A DNA stretch of 64,000 nt, taken from positions 124,001 to 188,000 of the forward strand of contig NZ_JAODTZ010000012.1 of assembly GCF_025399795.1 (NCBI RefSeq), read 5' to 3'. The notes under the pieces were generated by a model. That model made no database searches and had not been told where the DNA came from. It saw only the letters and a list, made by a program, of their open reading frames with translations. A program made the translations under genes and the position numbers. The first letter of the stretch is position 1. Every line of letters begins with the position of its first letter. Of this stretch, positions 50,532 through 60,323 are shown piece by piece. The DNA is from Streptomyces rhizosphaerihabitans. Lineage in GTDB: Bacteria > Actinomycetota > Actinomycetes > Streptomycetales > Streptomycetaceae.

Positions 50532-53500
50532 ATGCGGGACGGGGCGGACGTGGTGACCGCGCGGGTGCCTTCCGCGGGGGCGCCCTCGGCATGGGTGCGC
50601 CCCGCGTCCGCGGCGGATCCCCGGGCGCGCGAGCTCTCCGCGCAGCCGCTTCCCGATCAGCTGCCCTCCGTGCGGCTCGCCGCCGTCTTCCTGCCCGCGC
50701 CGCTGCCCCGCGAGGGACGGATCGCGTTCTGGGACCCGGACGGCGAACCCCTGCCCGCCGAAGACCATGCCGAAGACCACGGGGAGGGCGCGCCGACGGG
50801 GGAGCACCCCGAGGGCGCGTCGTCGGCCGCACCCCGCGCGGCAGCGTCCGCGCGCGAGCACACCGAACTGACGGTCGTACGGCCGCACGGCTCGGGAGTC
50901 CGCAGAGGCGGCGTCCCCGCACTGACCCTCTCCGTCGCCGAAGCCCTGCCGTTGCTGGCCGGGGCCCGGCGGAACCCCGCGGCGCATCCCGCCACCGCCT
51001 GCTGGGGCGCCGCCGCGCTGCACGCGCTGCGCCTCGTGGCCCGCGGGCGGCTGCTGCCGGGGCTCACCCCCGACGGCTTCGACTCCTGGCGCGCGGGCCC
51101 GCTGGACCAGGACGACATCGCCCACCTGAGGTCGATCGCGGGGGCCCTTCCGTTCGAAGGACACGCCGTACCGCTGCCGGGCAAGGGACCGATCCGGCTC
51201 CCCGAGCCGGAAGCGCTGATGCGGTCCTTCCTGGACGCGGTCGCCGACACCCTGCCACGCACCCCGGCCGCGCCCCACACCTCCGGCAAACCCTTCGCGG
51301 CGCGCGAGCCGCAGCGGCTGGCAGGCGCCCACGACTGGGCCGCCGAGGTCGCCGCGGGCATGGACGCGGGCGTACGGATCTCGCTGCGCCTGGACCTGTC
51401 CGCCCACCAGCTCTTCGACGACGGCGAGGGGGCGCGGCGCGCGGGCGCCGCCGTCGTCCAGGTGCACAGCCTCGCCGACCCCACCCTCGTCGTCGACGCG
51501 GCCGCCCTGTGGGCGGGGGACGCCGACACGGTGTTCGGACCCCGCGCCCGCGTCGACGCCGCCCTCGCAGTCCGTCGCGCCGCCCGGGTCTGGCCACCTC
51601 TCGACCGCCTGTCCGAACAGGACGTGCCCGATGTGCTCGCCCTCTCGGAGGACGAGCTGTCGGATCTGCTCGGTGTCGTGGCGACCCGGCTCGGCGCGGC
51701 CGGTGTCGCCGTGCACTGGCCCCGGGATCTGGCGCACGACCTCAGCGCCGCCGCGGTGGTGCGCCCCGCGCCCGGATCGGCGACCGACGGGACCGGATTC
51801 TTCGAGAGCGAGGAACTCCTCCAGTTCCGCTGGCAGTTGGCCCTCGGCGGAGATCCGCTCAGCGAGGCCGAGATGGACGCCCTGGCCGAGGCCCACCGGC
51901 CGGTCGTCCGGCTGCGCGACCAGTGGGTCCTGGTCGACCCCGCCCTCGTCCGCAAGGCCCGCAAGCGCGAACTGGGCCTGCTCGACCCCGTCGACGCCCT
52001 GTCCGTCGCGCTCACGGGAACCGCCGAGGTCGACGGCGAGACCGTCGAGGCGGTGCCGGTCGGCGCCCTCGCCACACTGCGCGACCGCCTCACGGCGGGC
52101 GTGAGGCCCGTCGAGCCGCCGCCCGGTCTGGACGCCCGCCTGCGGGACTACCAACTCCGCGGCCTCGCCTGGCTGGACCTCATGACCTCCCTGGGCCTCG
52201 GCGGCTGCCTCGCCGACGACATGGGACTCGGCAAGACCGTCACGCTCATCGCGCTCCACCTGCGACGGGCCCGCAGCGAACCGACCCTGGTGATCTGCCC
52301 CGCGTCGCTCCTCGGCAACTGGCAGCGGGAGATCACCCGCTTCGCGCCCGGCGTCCCCGTGCGCCGGTTCCACGGCCCCGACCGCACCCTCGACGGTCTC
52401 GACGGCGGCTTCGTCCTCACCACCTACGGCACGATGCGGTCGGCCGCCGCCCACCTCGCCGACCAGCGCTGGGGCATGGTCGTCGCCGACGAGGCGCAGC
52501 ACGTCAAGAACCCGTACTCCGCGACGGCGAAGGCCCTGCGGACGATCCCGTCCCCCGCGCGCGTCGCGCTCACCGGCACACCCGTGGAGAACAACCTCTC
52601 CGAACTGTGGGCCCTGCTGGACTGGACGACCCCCGGACTGCTCGGCCCCCTCAAGTCCTTCCGCGCCCGGCACGCGCGCGCCGTGGAGAACGGCGAGGAC
52701 GAGGAGGCCGTGGCCCGACTGGCCCGGCTGATCCGCCCGTTCCTGCTCCGCCGCAAGAAGTCCGACCCCGGAATCGTCCCCGAGCTGCCGCCCAAGACGG
52801 AGACGGACCACCCCGTCCCGCTCACCCGCGAACAGGCCTCCCTCTACGAGGCGGTGGTCCGCGAATCCATGCTGGCGATCGAGACCACCGACGGCATCGC
52901 CCGCCGGGGACTGGTCCTCAAGCTCCTGACCTCCCTCAAGCAGATCTGCAACCACCCGGCCCTGTTCCTGAAGGAGGACGCGCAGGCCGTCGCGCAGGGT
53001 ACCTCCGCCCGCTCGGGCAAACTGGCCCTGCTCGACGAGCTGCTGGACACCCTGCTCGCCGAGGACGGCTCCGCGCTGGTCTTCACGCAGTACGTGGGCA
53101 TGGCCCGTCTCATCACGGCACACCTGACCGCCCGCGCCGTCCCGGTGGAGCTCCTGCACGGCGGCACCCCCGTCGCCGACCGCGAACACATGGTGGACCG
53201 CTTCCAGAGCGGAGCGACCCCGGTCCTGGTGCTGTCCCTCAAGGCCGCCGGCACCGGTCTGAACCTCACACGCGCGGGCCATGTCGTCCACTTCGACCGC
53301 TGGTGGAACCCCGCGGTCGAGGAGCAGGCCACCGACCGCGCCTACCGTATCGGCCAGACCCAGCCCGTCCAGGTCCATCGCCTCATCACCGAGGGCACGG
53401 TGGAGGACCGCATCGCGGAGATGCTCGAAGCGAAGCGAGCCCTCGCCGACGCGATCCTCGGCTCCGGCGAGGCGTCCCTGACGGAGCTGACCGACCGCGA

Positions 53501-53537
53501 GCTGTCGGACCTCGTGTCGCTCCGGAGGCCGACATGA
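50532..53537 (+). CDS. SNF2-family DEAD/DEAH-box helicase
   Basis: A 1001-aa SNF2/HepA-type ATPase with a long N-terminal extension (about 1-540). The helicase motifs follow: GGCLADDMGLGKTVTLIAL (motif I, near 570), VVADEAQHVKN (II), ALTGTPVENNLSELWALLD (III), and the C-terminal half VFTQYVGMARLITAHL, LKAAGTGLNLTRAGHVVHFDRWWNPAVEEQATDRAYRIGQT (split at 53250-53360). It moves along DNA, and it is paired with the SWIM gene downstream, as in many actinobacteria. I use the ATG at 50532; a GTG at 50520 overlaps the Shine-Dalgarno. Confidence 0.93.
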   Translation: MRDGADVVTARVPSAGAPSAWVRPASAADPRARELSAQPLPDQLPSVRLAAVFLPAPLPREGRIAFWDPDGEPLPAEDHAEDHGEGAPTGEHPEGASSAAPRAAASAREHTELTVVRPHGSGVRRGGVPALTLSVAEALPLLAGARRNPAAHPATACWGAAALHALRLVARGRLLPGLTPDGFDSWRAGPLDQDDIAHLRSIAGALPFEGHAVPLPGKGPIRLPEPEALMRSFLDAVADTLPRTPAAPHTSGKPFAAREPQRLAGAHDWAAEVAAGMDAGVRISLRLDLSAHQLFDDGEGARRAGAAVVQVHSLADPTLVVDAAALWAGDADTVFGPRARVDAALAVRRAARVWPPLDRLSEQDVPDVLALSEDELSDLLGVVATRLGAAGVAVHWPRDLAHDLSAAAVVRPAPGSATDGTGFFESEELLQFRWQLALGGDPLSEAEMDALAEAHRPVVRLRDQWVLVDPALVRKARKRELGLLDPVDALSVALTGTAEVDGETVEAVPVGALATLRDRLTAGVRPVEPPPGLDARLRDYQLRGLAWLDLMTSLGLGGCLADDMGLGKTVTLIALHLRRARSEPTLVICPASLLGNWQREITRFAPGVPVRRFHGPDRTLDGLDGGFVLTTYGTMRSAAAHLADQRWGMVVADEAQHVKNPYSATAKALRTIPSPARVALTGTPVENNLSELWALLDWTTPGLLGPLKSFRARHARAVENGEDEEAVARLARLIRPFLLRRKKSDPGIVPELPPKTETDHPVPLTREQASLYEAVVRESMLAIETTDGIARRGLVLKLLTSLKQICNHPALFLKEDAQAVAQGTSARSGKLALLDELLDTLLAEDGSALVFTQYVGMARLITAHLTARAVPVELLHGGTPVADREHMVDRFQSGATPVLVLSLKAAGTGLNLTRAGHVVHFDRWWNPAVEEQATDRAYRIGQTQPVQVHRLITEGTVEDRIAEMLEAKRALADAILGSGEASLTELTDRELSDLVSLRRPT

Positions 53538-56095
53538 GCGGGACCGAGAAGGAGCCCCGTGCGGCGGAGGCCGGAGGCGGCGAACCGGCCGACGGCGCCG
53601 ATCGGCCTCGTCCCGTGACCGGAGACCGCCCCGCTGATGAGGCCCGTCGGGCGTTGCGCGCCGCGCGCGAGGCCGCGGCGGCCGACGAGCACTCGGGTGC
53701 GGGTGCGGATGCTGTTGCCGTTGCGGGTGCTGAGGGGGAGGCTGCGACGGGTTCGACGCCCGCGCCGTCCGCACCGTCCCCTTCGCCCAGGGTGCCCGAG
53801 GAGCCGCCAAGGGCGTCCGCTCCGGGATCGAGGCCGAGTGACGCGGCCCGCGAGGCCCTGCGCCGGGCGACCGCAGCGGCGAAGGTCGCTGGTGCTGGTG
53901 CTGGTGCTGGTGCTGGTGCCGGGGCCGGTGTCGGTGTCGGTGACCGCGAGGGTGTCGGTGCGAGCGCCAGTGCACAGCCGATTGCGAACGTGCCTCCGGA
54001 TGCGGATGCGGGTTCGGACACCCACGCCGGTGCTCGTGTGCGTGATGTGAGCGGTGTGCGTGGTGTGCCTGACGCGCGTGATGCGGCTCTTCCGGCATCC
54101 GAGGGTGCGGCGGAGCCCGGCTCGGGGCAGCGCCCCGCGGGGATCTCGGAGGGGCGTCCGGAGGCGAAGGAGCCCGCCACGACCGGCCGTTCCGGTGAGG
54201 AGACCACAGCAGGCGCACGCCCCGGTGACATCGCCCGCGAGGCGTTGCGCGCCGCGCGGGACGAGGCGAAGCGGCTTCGGTCCGACGGGACGGACAGCAG
54301 CGGGAACCGGACAACAGAGGCTGAGGGCAAGGGAATCGGCCCGAGGAGCCGGTCCGCAAGGACGTCACCCGCCGGCTCCCGCGGGAGCCGGAGTCCCGTG
54401 CACCCTGTGAACACGGATCGGGCATCCCAGGAGCGGGACCTGCGCGACCTGCTCGCGGGCGCTTTCCAGTTGCCTCCCGACGTGGCCGCCCTCACCGGCC
54501 ACCCGACGCATCCGGCGGACGACACCGGCGAGGCCGTGCACGACCGGGACCACGGCCGACCCGCGGACCCGGTGAACCCCGCGCACCGCGTGTCCGAGAG
54601 GGAGGCACCGGCGGACACCGGGCCTTTCGCCCCCACCTCGCCCGACCCCGTGCCCTTCACCGCCGAACCCTTCACCGAGTCCTTTGAGACCGTTGAGTCC
54701 TTCACCCCCGGGACTCTCCACCCGGAGTCCCGCGCCCTCCACTCGCCGACCAATGCCCTCAACCCGACCGGCACCACCGGCACCACCAGGGAACCGGTCT
54801 CCCCGGTCCTTGCCGGGCGGCTCCCTCGTTCCATGGCATCCCCGGGCCGGGACGGCGAGTTGCGCCGTACCTTCCCCGCCTTCCCCGCGCGGGTCCGGAA
54901 GACCGGTGGGTTCGCTGAGACGTGGTGGGGCAACGCGTGGGTCACCGCGCTGGAGGAAGGCGCGCTGGACGCGGCGCGGCTGGCGCGCGGCCGGACATAT
55001 GCCGGGCAGGGGTACGTCGACGCCATCACCGTGACCCCGGGCCTGGTACTCGCGTATGTGCACGGGAGCCGACCGCGGCCGTACCGCGTCCAGGTCAGGG
55101 TGTGGACCCTGTCCGACGACGACTGGGACCGCTTTCTCGACGCCGCCGCGGAGCGGCCCGGACACATCGCCGCGCTGCTCGACAAGGAGATGCCCAAGTC
55201 GCTCGCGGACTGCGGTGTCGAACTGCTCCCCGGCCCCGGCGAACTCGAACCGCACTGCAGCTGCCCCGACTTCGGGCACCCCTGCAAGCACGCGGCCGCG
55301 CTCTGCTATCAGATGGCGCGGCTGCTGGACCAGGACCCGTTCGTCCTGTTCCTCTTGCGCGGCCGTGGCGAGCGCGAGCTGCTCGACGCGCTGTCCCGGC
55401 GCAACGCCGCCCGCGCGGCCCGCGCGGCCCAGGAGCGGGAACCGGCTCCGCTGCCCGGCGTACGCGCCCGCGACGCCCTCGCGCGACGCGTGCTGCCACC
55501 CCTCCCGGCTCCGCTGCCGCCGCCCGCGCATCCCGAGCAGCCGCCGACCTACCCGGGCGCGCCGGGCGGCCCTGACCCGTTCGCGCTGGACCAGTTGGCC
55601 ACGGACGCGGCCGCCCGCGCGCACGCACTGCTCACCTCGGGCCGTGATCCCGTAGCGGAACTGACGCTCTGGCAGGACGCGGTGCGCATCGCCGCGGCCC
55701 GCCCCGGATCGGGTCTCACGGCCACCACCCGTTCCCTCTACTCCTCGCTCGCCTCCGCGACCGGCCGTACCCCGGCCGATCTGGCACGGGCGGTCGCGGC
55801 CTGGCGGCAGGGCGGGTTCGAGGCGCTCAGCGTGCTCGAAGAACCCTGGGACCCCCCGGCGGGCCGGTTCGACCGGGCCCGGCCGCTGCTGATGGCCGCA
55901 GACTTCCCGGCCTTCCGGCCCTGGCGCAACCACCTCACGCACCCGCGCGGCCACGCCCAGCTCCGCCTCGGCCGCAACGGCTTGTGGTACGCCTACGAGT
56001 CCGAGCCGGGCCACGAAGACTGGTGGCCCCGCGGCACCCCGGACCTCGACCCGGTCGGCGCCCTGACGGGCCTCGGCGCACCGGGCGAGTTCTGA
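53534..56095 (+). CDS. SWIM zinc-finger protein with very long disordered N-terminus
   Basis: An 853-aa protein. The last 420 residues hold the conserved part: FAETWWGNAWVTALEEGALDAARLARGRTYA, the SWIM zinc motif CSCPDFGHPCKHAAALCY near 575-590, and a helical C-terminus (ALTSGRDPVAELTLWQDA). The first 430 residues are low-complexity: Ala/Gly dipeptide repeats (GAGAGAGAGAGAG near 53886-53935), and runs of Pro, Ser and Glu. Related proteins usually have a far shorter start. The ATG at 53534 overlaps the helicase stop (ATGA), and the two proteins probably act on DNA together. Confidence 0.93.
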   Translation: MSGTEKEPRAAEAGGGEPADGADRPRPVTGDRPADEARRALRAAREAAAADEHSGAGADAVAVAGAEGEAATGSTPAPSAPSPSPRVPEEPPRASAPGSRPSDAAREALRRATAAAKVAGAGAGAGAGAGAGVGVGDREGVGASASAQPIANVPPDADAGSDTHAGARVRDVSGVRGVPDARDAALPASEGAAEPGSGQRPAGISEGRPEAKEPATTGRSGEETTAGARPGDIAREALRAARDEAKRLRSDGTDSSGNRTTEAEGKGIGPRSRSARTSPAGSRGSRSPVHPVNTDRASQERDLRDLLAGAFQLPPDVAALTGHPTHPADDTGEAVHDRDHGRPADPVNPAHRVSEREAPADTGPFAPTSPDPVPFTAEPFTESFETVESFTPGTLHPESRALHSPTNALNPTGTTGTTREPVSPVLAGRLPRSMASPGRDGELRRTFPAFPARVRKTGGFAETWWGNAWVTALEEGALDAARLARGRTYAGQGYVDAITVTPGLVLAYVHGSRPRPYRVQVRVWTLSDDDWDRFLDAAAERPGHIAALLDKEMPKSLADCGVELLPGPGELEPHCSCPDFGHPCKHAAALCYQMARLLDQDPFVLFLLRGRGERELLDALSRRNAARAARAAQEREPAPLPGVRARDALARRVLPPLPAPLPPPAHPEQPPTYPGAPGGPDPFALDQLATDAAARAHALLTSGRDPVAELTLWQDAVRIAAARPGSGLTATTRSLYSSLASATGRTPADLARAVAAWRQGGFEALSVLEEPWDPPAGRFDRARPLLMAADFPAFRPWRNHLTHPRGHAQLRLGRNGLWYAYESEPGHEDWWPRGTPDLDPVGALTGLGAPGEF

Positions 56096-56282
56096 AGCGG
56101 ACCGGATTGCCGTGTCGGTCCGAGCCGGTCCGAGCCATGCCGAGCCGGGTCCGAGCCCAGACCGGCGGAACCGCCGCGACCGGTTCGACTACGGCGTGGA
56201 CATGTGTGGCGACCCCGTGTGGGCGACGTGGACGAATGGGCCCCATTTCCGCCCGCACGGGGTCGGAAGCTAGCGTGGGGCG

Positions 56283-57578
56283 GTGAGTGAGACGAAGACC
56301 CCTGCCCTTCAATACCGCATCGACGGCCCGGAAGACGCCCCGGTCCTCATACTCGGACCTTCGCTCGGCACCACATGGCACATGTGGGACAGGCAGGTCC
56401 CGGAGCTCGCGAAGAGCTGGCGGGTCTTCCGTTTCGACCTGCCGGGACACGGCGGAGCCCCCGCCTACCCGGCCGGATCGGTGGCCGAACTCGCCGGGCG
56501 GCTGCTCGCCACGCTCGACCGGCTCGGCATCCAGCGATTCGGGTACGCGGGCTGTGCGTTCGGCGGGGCCCTCGGGATCGAGCTGGCGCTGCGCCGTCCG
56601 GAGCGGGTCGCCTGCCTCGCCCTGATCGCGGCCTCGCCCCGCTTCGGCACGCCCGACGAGTTCCGGCAGCGCGGAGTGATCGTGAGGTCGAACGGCCTCG
56701 ACCCGATCGCCCGTACCTCGCCCGAACGCTGGTTCACAGGCGGCTTCGCCGCGGCCCAGCCCGCGATCACCGAGTGGGCCGTGCAGATGGTGCGCACCAC
56801 CGACCCCGGCTGCTACATCGCGGCCTGCGAGGCGCTCGCCGCCTTCGACGTGCGGGCAGAACTGGGCATGGTGGGTGTGCCCACCCTCGTCCTGGCCGGC
56901 TCCGACGACCAGGTCACCGGGCCCGCGGAGGCGCGCACACTGGTCGCCGGGATACCGGACGCCCGCCTCGCGGTCGTCCCTGGTGCCTCGCACCTGGTTC
57001 CCGTGGAGCAGCCCGCCGCCGTCACGGATCTGCTCGTACGGCACTTCTCCGGCGCCTGGCAGCCCGCCTTCGACTCGTCCACCGGCCAGATGGCGATCCA
57101 GGCCGCGCCGGCCTACCCCGTGCAGGCCGCCCCGCCGCCGGTCGCGCCCTTCGCCGAGATCGGCCCGGCACCGGTACCGCCCGAGACCCTGGAGCGGCCG
57201 GATCCGTACGAGATCGGCATCAAGGTGCGCCGCGAGGTGCTGGGGGACGCGCACGTCGACCGGGCGCTGGCCTCGGCGGACGAGTTCTCCGGGGACTTCC
57301 AGGAGTTCATCACGCGGTACGCGTGGGGCGAGATCTGGGACCGGCCCGGACTCGACCGGCGCTCGCGCAGTTGCGTCACGCTGACCGCCCTCGTCGCGGG
57401 CGGCCACCTCGACGAGCTCGCCGTCCACACCCGTGCCGCCCTGCGCAACGGTCTCACCCCGGTGGAGATCAAGGAGGTACTGCTCCAGGCGGCCGTGTAC
57501 TGCGGTGTTCCGGCCGCCAACAGCGCCTTCAAGGTGGCGCAGCAGGTCATCCGGGAGGAGACCACACCCCAGGAGTGA
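56283..57578 (+). CDS. pcaL: fused 3-oxoadipate enol-lactonase / carboxymuconolactone decarboxylase (PcaL-type)
   Basis: A 431-aa fusion. Residues 1-265 form an alpha/beta hydrolase (enol-lactonase, PcaD); residues 300-431 form a carboxymuconolactone decarboxylase (PcaC: EIWDRPGLDRRSRSCVTLTALVAGGHLDELAVHTRAALRNG, split at 57334-57446). In the hydrolase half the nucleophile elbow reads YAGCAFGGALG, so the serine of GxSxG is Ala; the acid (GSDDQVTGP) and histidine (GASHLVPVEQP) are kept. The other pca genes are not in the window. The GTG at 56283 follows the promoter gap. Confidence 0.9.
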   Translation: MSETKTPALQYRIDGPEDAPVLILGPSLGTTWHMWDRQVPELAKSWRVFRFDLPGHGGAPAYPAGSVAELAGRLLATLDRLGIQRFGYAGCAFGGALGIELALRRPERVACLALIAASPRFGTPDEFRQRGVIVRSNGLDPIARTSPERWFTGGFAAAQPAITEWAVQMVRTTDPGCYIAACEALAAFDVRAELGMVGVPTLVLAGSDDQVTGPAEARTLVAGIPDARLAVVPGASHLVPVEQPAAVTDLLVRHFSGAWQPAFDSSTGQMAIQAAPAYPVQAAPPPVAPFAEIGPAPVPPETLERPDPYEIGIKVRREVLGDAHVDRALASADEFSGDFQEFITRYAWGEIWDRPGLDRRSRSCVTLTALVAGGHLDELAVHTRAALRNGLTPVEIKEVLLQAAVYCGVPAANSAFKVAQQVIREETTPQE

Positions 57579-57649
57579 TCTTGAGCCTGGTAGTGGGAGC
57601 ACCCCTCTCGGCAGCCCTCCCCGGCGCCGAGAAGGGGGAGGATGGACCC

Positions 57650-58285
57650 ATGAAGCTCACGAAGAAGTCGCATGCCTGCATTCGACTCGAGAAGGACGGG
57701 CGTGTGCTCGTCATCGACCCGGGGACCTTCACGGAGGAGGACGCGGCCGTCGGAGCGGACGCGATCCTGGTCACGCACGAGCACCTCGACCACTTCAACG
57801 AGGACCGCCTTCGGGCCGGCATGGAGGCCAACCCGGCGGCGGAGATCTGGACGCTGCGGTCGGTGGCGGAGCAGGTCTCCGCCGCCTTCCCCGGCCGGGT
57901 GCACACCGTCGGCCACGGTGACACGTTCACCGCCGCCGGTTTCGACGTCCAGGCGCACGGCGAGCTGCACGCGGTGATCCATCCGGACATCCCGCGCATC
58001 ACCAACGTCGGCTTTCTCGTCGACGGCGGGCGCGTCTTCCACCCCGGCGACGCCCTCACCGTCCCTGACCAGCCGGTCGAGACGCTGATGCTCCCGGTCA
58101 TGGCCCCGTGGAACAAGATCTCCGAGGTCATCGAGTACGTCCGTGAGGTCAAGCCGCAACGCGCGTACGACATCCACGACGCCCTGCTCACGGACCTCGC
58201 CCGGCCGATCTACGACCGTCAGATCGGCGCTCTCGGCGGCGCCGAGCACCTGCGGCTCACGCCGGGAGCGTCGGCGGAGATCTGA
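57650..58285 (+). CDS. MBL-fold metallo-hydrolase
   Basis: A 211-aa metallo-beta-lactamase fold protein with the metal motif ILVTHEHLDHF near residue 41, a second His in AHGELHAVIHPD and the Asp in GRVFHPGDALT. It is closest to the small UlaG-like/YfiT-type hydrolases; substrate unknown. The ATG at 57650 has GGGGGAGG upstream. It lies 71 bp after pcaL on the same strand, with a short GC palindrome between. Confidence 0.9.
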   Translation: MKLTKKSHACIRLEKDGRVLVIDPGTFTEEDAAVGADAILVTHEHLDHFNEDRLRAGMEANPAAEIWTLRSVAEQVSAAFPGRVHTVGHGDTFTAAGFDVQAHGELHAVIHPDIPRITNVGFLVDGGRVFHPGDALTVPDQPVETLMLPVMAPWNKISEVIEYVREVKPQRAYDIHDALLTDLARPIYDRQIGALGGAEHLRLTPGASAEI

Positions 58286-58427
58286 GCCGCCCGTGCGTGA
58301 ACCCGTGCTGCTCCCGCCGGGTCTCCATGATCGAACGGCTCGCCCCGGCAGGCCGGCCAGGCGGCGAGGGGCGGACCAGGTGTCTTCGGCGGACGCGTTG
58401 TCGTACCCGCCCGGTAGGTTGTGAGAC

Positions 58428-59207
58428 ATGCGCATCGCCACCTGGAACGTGAACTCGATCACCGCCCGTCTCCCGAGGGTGCTGGCCTGGCTGGAGAGCA
58501 GTGGCACGGACGTGCTGTGCCTCCAGGAGGCCAAGGTCGCCGCCGAGCAGTTCCCGACCGAACAGCTGCGCGAGCTGGGCTACGAGGCGGCCGTGCACGC
58601 CACGGGACGGTGGAACGGCGTGGCGGTGATCTCCCGAGTCGGCCTGGAGGACGTGGTCAAGGGCCTGCCCGGCGGCCCCGCGTACGAGGGGGCGGAGGAA
58701 CCCCGGGCCGTCTCCGCGACCTGCGGACCGGTCCGCGTCTGGTCGGTGTACGTGCCGAACGGCCGTGAGGTGGACCACGCCCACTACGCGTACAAGCTCC
58801 AGTGGTTCGAGGCCCTGCGGGCCGCGGTGGCGGGGGACGCGGCGGGCGGCCGGCCGTTCGCGGTGCTGGGGGACTACAACGTGGCGCCGACGGACGACGA
58901 CGTCTACGACGTGGCCGCGTTCGAGGGCCTGACCCATGTCACTCCGGCCGAGCGTGCCGCACTGGCCGCCCTGCGCGAGGAGGGGCTGACGGACGTGGTC
59001 CCGCGCCCCCTCAAGTACGAGCACCCGTTCACGTACTGGGACTACCGCCAGCTCTGCTTCCCGAAGAACCGCGGCATGCGCATCGACCTGGTCTACGGCA
59101 ACGAAGCGTTCTCGACGGCGGTCAAGGACGCGTACGTCGACCGCGAGGAGCGCAAGGGCAAGGGCGCCTCGGACCACGCACCGGTCGTCGTGGACCTGGA
59201 CGTCTAG
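58428..59207 (+). CDS. xth: exodeoxyribonuclease III / AP endonuclease
   Basis: A 259-aa EEP-family nuclease, the ExoIII type. Motifs in order: RIATWNVNSITARLPRVLAW, LCLQEAKVAAEQFP (metal Glu), SVYVPNGREVDH, LGDYNVAPTDDDVYD (Asp/Asn pair), YWDYRQLCFPKNRGMRIDLVYG and SDHAPVVVDL (catalytic Asp-His). It repairs abasic sites and removes 3'-blocking groups from DNA. It is complete and of normal length. Confidence 0.95.
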   Translation: MRIATWNVNSITARLPRVLAWLESSGTDVLCLQEAKVAAEQFPTEQLRELGYEAAVHATGRWNGVAVISRVGLEDVVKGLPGGPAYEGAEEPRAVSATCGPVRVWSVYVPNGREVDHAHYAYKLQWFEALRAAVAGDAAGGRPFAVLGDYNVAPTDDDVYDVAAFEGLTHVTPAERAALAALREEGLTDVVPRPLKYEHPFTYWDYRQLCFPKNRGMRIDLVYGNEAFSTAVKDAYVDREERKGKGASDHAPVVVDLDV

Positions 59208-59427
59208 AAGGGGCCCGGCCTCAAGCCGCCGCTGCCGGCCCCGCAGCCCTCAGCCGTGGGCAAGGGTGCGCCCCGCCCGGTCGGGGAAGGAATGTGGTGA
59301 GGCCCGGGCGGTGATCCGATGGGCATCATGATTCGCCCGATTCCGTGATCAACTGCCGCAAGCTACATTTTGTTCACATGCCGGGAACGCGGAGCTTCGG
59401 CGATCGCACCCCACGGAGAGGCCGGTC

Positions 59428-59868
59428 ATGAACATCCCCTTCTTGGACAAGTGGCTCAAGCGGCATCCGGTGCGGCGGGAACGGGGCCTCGCCGCCGCCT
59501 TCGAGGACGATCCGGCGGGTGTCGCCGAGTTGCTCTCCGAGTGTGAACTGCTCCGCTCCCAGGCCGCGGCCGTCGGCCTCGAACTGGACGACACCCCGGC
59601 CTCGTTGGTGGCGCTCGACCAGCTCCTGCCGCTGTGGCGCGACGACCCCGAGGCGCTGCCCTGGCTCGGCAACGACGCGGGCCTCTACCTCGGCACGGTC
59701 GTGGTGCGCACGGTGCCGGGTGCCGCCTGGCATGTCTGGCCCGGTGGCAGTCCGGCGGTCCGGCTTCCCTCGGGCCGTGAGATCCCGGTCGTCGAGGCAG
59801 GCCTCGACTGGGCCGTACAGGGCGTCCCCGAGCTGTCCCAGATGTATGCCGAGGCCGCGGAGGCCTGA
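59428..59868 (+). CDS. DUF6278-like protein
   Basis: A 146-aa soluble protein of a family I recall from Streptomyces as DUF6278. Features are FLDKWLKRHPVRRERGLAAAF at the start, LLPLWRDDPEALPWLGNDAGLYLGTVVV, and AAWHVWPGGSPAVRLPSGREI before the end. GGAGAGG lies about 7 bp upstream of the ATG. The AT-richer stretch TACATTTTGTTCAC near 59366 suggests the promoter. Function unknown. Confidence 0.8.
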   Translation: MNIPFLDKWLKRHPVRRERGLAAAFEDDPAGVAELLSECELLRSQAAAVGLELDDTPASLVALDQLLPLWRDDPEALPWLGNDAGLYLGTVVVRTVPGAAWHVWPGGSPAVRLPSGREIPVVEAGLDWAVQGVPELSQMYAEAAEA

Positions 59869-60030
59869 AGTGCCTGAAGCGGCATCGGGGGGATCTCCCG
59901 GAGTAGCGTGATCCGCTCGCCGTCCGGCCTCAAATACGGTTAATTGCCCTGTGTGCGTGTCGTCCCTCAAGTGCTGATCTGCGTCGATAGTTTGCGCTGA
60001 CCGACACAGCTGAGAGTGGGCAGGTCCGCA

Positions 60031-60180
60031 ATGGCCGTCGATCCGTTGATCGAGCCGCACGACGTCAACACGTACTTCGGGGAGCCGCATGTTCCGCAGG
60101 GCGTCGACCTCACCGTCGGCAAGCGAGAGGTGGTCGTGATCACGGGACCCTCGGGGTCCAGATTCTCAACTGCCGAGTGA
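60031..60180 (+). pseudogene. N-terminal stub of an amino-acid ABC ATPase (GluA-like)
   Basis: The 49-codon frame reads DPLIEPHDVNTYFGEPHVPQ, then GVDLTVGKREVVVITGPSGS, and is recognisable as the start of a glutamate/polar amino-acid ATPase. Exactly within the Walker A the sequence fails: GPSGS is followed by RFSTAE and a stop, where GKST should be. The remainder of the gene and its partners are missing. The gap 59869-60030 upstream resembles its old promoter. Confidence 0.85.
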
Positions 60181-60323
60181 GGCACGGGAATCGGCGTGCG
60201 GCCCGGCCGTGGGCGTGCGAGCGCGCACGCCTCACCGCCGGTGGCAAGTCGGCTCGACCGTACGACGATCGTGCTCCACGCGGGGACGACGCGCCGCGCC
60301 CGGCCGCCCGGGAGCAGCCACTG

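Noticed and set aside
50591-56095. A single 1834-residue open frame across the helicase and SWIM genes
   Set aside because: The first part is the wrong frame of the helicase (Arg/Pro-rich shadow). Only the part from 53534 matches a known protein.
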